Made by a program: the position numbers and the translations under genes. From the NCBI GenBank assembly GCA_021204635.1, contig JAJPZB010000033.1, positions 1 to 7,604 of the forward strand: a stretch of 7,604 bases of DNA, written 5' to 3'. This document shows positions 5,991 through 7,604 of the stretch, piece by piece. The number at the start of each line of letters is the position of its first letter. Positions within the stretch are counted from its first letter, which is position 1. Origin of the DNA: Opitutia bacterium. GTDB lineage: Bacteria > Verrucomicrobiota > Verrucomicrobiia > Opitutales > UBA953. A model generated the notes under the pieces. The model was not told where the DNA came from, did no database searches, and worked only from the letters and a program-made list of their open reading frames with translations.

Positions 5991-6133
5991 GAAGCTTGCC
6001 GCCGCAACAGAGCCAGAGCCCCCCACCGCTCCACTACAACAATCCCAAGTCTCACCATAAACCTACCGCCGCCACAGTCCCACCGACACCACCAACCCAA
6101 ACTCCACCACCGTCCCTCGCAATAAACCGGGGC
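5991..6133. other. C-rich non-coding stretch before the Abi_2 unit
   Basis: No gene supported. Here the C-rich strand is the plus strand, opposite to the array just to its left, with a single CACCAACCCAAACTCCACCACC block near 6090-6112. An open frame across it is Pro/Thr/Ser-rich low complexity and reads as a by-product of the C-rich motif. Confidence 0.5.
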
Positions 6134-6162
6134 TTGACACGCGGCAAAAGCATAGGCAAAGT
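6134..6162 (+). promoter_or_regulatory. Candidate promoter for the RNA/Abi_2 unit
   Basis: A perfect -35 box TTGACA (6134-6139) is followed after 17 nt by CAAAGT (6157-6162), which keeps only the two most conserved -10 positions (A2 and T6). Transcription would start near 6169. No other promoter fits between the terminator at 6254 and the Abi_2 start. Confidence 0.4.
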
Positions 6163-6164
6163 GC

Positions 6165-6262
6165 CGCCCGAACCGGTGGTGGAAGTGGACTTTCCCCTTC
6201 ACAGGCGTTCCGCTTGCATAAGCCACGTGCCCGCAGAGTGCAAGATCTGCGGGCGTTTTATT
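6165..6262 (+). ncRNA. Candidate structured RNA upstream of Abi_2 (abiF-RNA-like)
   Basis: About 95 nt between a TTGACA promoter and an intrinsic terminator, directly upstream of an Abi_2 gene. Possible elements in order: GTGGA/TTCAC (6185-6189 with 6198-6202, one wobble); an interrupted hairpin GCGT-GCTT/AAGC-ACGT (6205-6228, loop GCAT, one outer wobble); and the terminator stem stacked directly on it (6229-6254). Conserved structured RNAs called abiF RNAs are known upstream of Abi_2/AbiF genes in several phyla and act with the protein like RNA antitoxins. Membership is inferred from position and layout; I could not run a covariance search. Confidence 0.5.
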
Positions 6263-6263
6263 A
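6229..6263 (+). terminator. Intrinsic terminator between the candidate RNA and Abi_2
   Basis: An 8-bp perfect GC-rich stem, GCCCGCAG (6229-6236) with CTGCGGGC (6247-6254), closes a 10-nt loop and is followed by GTTTTATTA. It ends 27 nt before the Abi_2 start codon, so it cannot belong to a protein gene in view. It would mostly end the upstream RNA and let some read-through make Abi_2. Confidence 0.75.
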
Positions 6264-6281
6264 ACAACTATCTTCGATTTT

Positions 6282-7244
6282 ATGCCATTAAAACCTTTTA
6301 AAACGATAGAGGATCAAGCTCGCCTGATAATTTCTCGCGGGTGCGCGGCGGACGAAAAAGATCTCCAAGAAAAGCTGGCGCACGCCAATTATTACCGCCT
6401 TTCCGGCTATCTATACATGTTTCGAGAATTTGATCCCTTGACCAAGCAACGAACAAACCGCTTTGTCGCAGGGACAAATTTTCAAACAGTTTGGCGGATA
6501 TATTGCTTTGACAGGCAATTTCGCCTTGTTCTGCTCGACGCGATAGAGCGAATTGAGATTTCGCTCAGAACAAAAATCGCCTACGAATGGGCAAAATCAA
6601 AGAAAGTCGGACAGGTTTCTAATCCGCAAAAACATCCGAGTTGCTACCGCAAAGCATTTTACAATCAGAGAAAATCAGCGAAATTTTTGGAGGGAGTCCA
6701 AATTTCGTACGATCGTTCTACCGACGACTGCGCGAACCATCACAAAAACGATTTGGGGATAAGAAAAGCCGAAGATTTGCCGGTTTGGGTTTTCATCGAG
6801 CTTACGACGTTTTCAAATCTTTTTAGTCTGTTGAGGCTCGGATTGCCGAAAAAATTGTCAGAAAAGATTGCGCGCGATTTTGGTTTTGCGGACAACAACA
6901 AGTTCATAGCCGCACTTTCTGTTTTGCGAGAGGCAAGGAATGTTTGCGCGCACCATGCGAGGGCGTGGAATAGAGCGTGGATGTGCGCAAACCATAAAGT
7001 CGATAAAATCGCTCCCGACATCGAGGAGTTTGAAAATTTTGCAGCGAATAAAGCTTCTACGGCGTATCTGACCTTGGTGTGCCACCACTTGTTGGGCAAA
7101 ATAGCGCAGGGGAATCCGTGGGGAGAAAAGCTGTGCAAATTGCTCGACGATTTCTCGGATCTCTCAGAATTTTTTCGTGAGCACATGGAGATGACAGACG
7201 ACGTTTTGAAATTCTTTCGCCCGCCACAACAGAAAGTGGAGTAA
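6282..7244 (+). CDS. abiF: Abi_2 (AbiD/AbiF-type) HEPN abortive-infection protein
   Basis: 320 aa, full family length. Family motifs are KPFKTIEDQARLIISRG (4-20), NYYRLSGYLYMFR (36-48), YCFDRQFRLVLLDAIERIEISLRTKIAY (74-101) and DLPVWVFIEL (about 165-174). The HEPN ribonuclease signature RNVCAHH has Arg219 and His224 (R-x4-H) followed by His225. HEPN proteins of this kind cut RNA; Abi_2 members are linked to abortive infection against phage and are proposed relatives of the Cas13 ancestor. All expected catalytic residues are present, so it looks active. ATG 6282 directly begins the conserved N-terminus, has no Shine-Dalgarno, and lies 27 nt after an intrinsic terminator and candidate antitoxin RNA, so expression likely depends on read-through. 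The gene is visibly more A+T-rich than the housekeeping genes on the left and sits between inverted repeats, both suggesting transfer. The choice between the AbiF and AbiD names is uncertain. Confidence 0.92.
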   Translation: MPLKPFKTIEDQARLIISRGCAADEKDLQEKLAHANYYRLSGYLYMFREFDPLTKQRTNRFVAGTNFQTVWRIYCFDRQFRLVLLDAIERIEISLRTKIAYEWAKSKKVGQVSNPQKHPSCYRKAFYNQRKSAKFLEGVQISYDRSTDDCANHHKNDLGIRKAEDLPVWVFIELTTFSNLFSLLRLGLPKKLSEKIARDFGFADNNKFIAALSVLREARNVCAHHARAWNRAWMCANHKVDKIAPDIEEFENFAANKASTAYLTLVCHHLLGKIAQGNPWGEKLCKLLDDFSDLSEFFREHMEMTDDVLKFFRPPQQKVE

Positions 7245-7320
7245 CGAGGTTGGGTCTATGGTGGTGACAATGAGTTGCCGCGAGGATTCCGATTTTTTTG
7301 GCGAAGCCTATGCAAAATAT

Positions 7321-7380
7321 AATTCTCCCTCTAAGTTAGAGGGAGGGGACCGCCGACGAAGTCGGTGGTGAGGGCGTATG
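7321..7380 (+). repeat. Double-hairpin repeat, copy 7 (divergent)
   Basis: Plus orientation. Stem 1 (7325-7345) has arms CTCCCTCTAA and TTAGAGGGAG, a two-sided change from C-G to A-T pairing relative to all other copies. Stem 2 (7350-7368) is longer, CCGCCGAC-GAA-GTCGGTGG, with one G-T wobble. The tail TGAGGGCGTATG is also changed. It forms the right-hand inverted partner of copy 6 around the Abi_2 gene. Confidence 0.9.
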
Positions 7381-7393
7381 TCGAATTTTTTAT

Positions 7394-7410
7394 CGCGCGA
7401 GAAACGCGCG
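7394..7410. repeat. Third hairpin after copy 7
   Basis: CGCGCG-AGAAA-CGCGCG, identical to the hairpin at 4807-4823 and likewise preceded by a T-run after a plus-orientation repeat. There is no DUF559 gene beyond it here. Confidence 0.75.
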
Positions 7411-7568
7411 TTGTAACTTCGATTCGTGTGATGTTGGGTTGGTGGTGGGAGATTGGGTTGGTGGTGGCGGCAAGTGCTGCGAAAAGTTGGCGGTGAGAGT
7501 TTTTTCGAAGGGGTTGGTGGTGGGGATTGGGTTGGTGGTGAGAAGCAAGGTCAGGCGACGTTCAACGA
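7411..7568 (-). repeat. G-rich spacer between copies 7 and 8
   Basis: No gene. It carries four GGTTGGTGGTG blocks on the plus strand (around 7438, 7456, 7512 and 7531) and the TCGAAGGGG and AAGCAAGGTCAGGCGACGTT blocks characteristic of the minus-orientation units. It therefore belongs to copy 8. Confidence 0.7.
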
Positions 7569-7604
7569 ACACACTCCCTCACCACTATCGTGGTCCCCTC
7601 CCGC
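7569..7604 (-). repeat. Double-hairpin repeat, copy 8 (truncated by window end)
   Basis: Minus orientation. The tail and stem 2 (7582-7593; CCAC-GATA-GTGG on the minus strand) are complete. The window ends partway through the first arm of stem 1, at the same feature where the window begins. Confidence 0.88.

Noticed and set aside
5486..6226. Short frames encoding NSPAKLAGGD-SGEGV peptides across the repeats
   Set aside because: The same peptide appears wherever the hairpin repeat is read in that frame. The sequence constraint is paired stems rather than codons, so these are translated repeats and not genes.
5987..6301. Proline-rich 104-codon frame before Abi_2
   Set aside because: Low-complexity product of C-rich DNA that overlaps the promoter, terminator and candidate RNA; no domain or start signal.
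4541..7380. Classical insertion sequence
   Set aside because: No DDE, HUH or serine/tyrosine recombinase is encoded and no short target-site duplication could be recognised at the array borders.

Overview
The window looks like a piece of a Verrucomicrobiota chromosome, most likely from the Opitutales. This is inferred from three things. There is a PEP-CTERM protein ending in a short RRKRR tail. There is a bacterial SET-domain protein with a post-SET zinc motif. Several starts are non-ATG or lack a Shine-Dalgarno sequence in otherwise fairly G+C-rich genes. The species cannot be named from the sequence alone.

Positions 1-3551 hold a compact plus-strand run of ordinary genes: a SufS-type cysteine desulfurase, a small lipoprotein, a BadF/N-acetylglucosamine-kinase-type ATPase and a SET-domain methyltransferase. 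Spacings are 27 nt, 40 nt and a 4-nt overlap, so one transcript is likely. After a 169-nt gap with a weak promoter candidate comes a PEP-CTERM exported protein (3721-4404). It is closed by a strong intrinsic terminator that sits inside a larger inverted repeat.

Positions 4405-7604 are accessory DNA dominated by a dispersed repeat. The core is about 54 nt and folds as two adjacent hairpins. There are eight copies in both orientations (1-50, 4541-4594, 4742-4794, 5504-5557, 5707-5760, 5910-5963, 7321-7380, 7569-7604). Both stems show compensatory base changes between copies, so the structure appears to be maintained. Copies 2-3 and 4-6 form tandem arrays with periods of 201 and 203 bp. The spacers are rich in GGTTGGTGGTGG or its complement.

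The two arrays point towards each other and enclose a minus-strand DUF559 (Vsr-like) nuclease gene, an arrangement like a REP/RAYT 'REPtron' but with a different enzyme. Next to it, between inverted copies 6 and 7, lies an Abi_2 (AbiD/AbiF) protein with a HEPN RNase motif (R219-x4-H224). Immediately upstream of it are a promoter-like TTGACA, a structured region and an intrinsic terminator 27 nt before the start codon. This is the layout of an RNA-antitoxin/HEPN-toxin pair (abiF RNA plus AbiF), the family proposed to be related to the ancestry of Cas13. These two units are the most interesting content of the window. The window begins and ends inside the same hairpin, so its edges are probably repeat-induced contig breaks.
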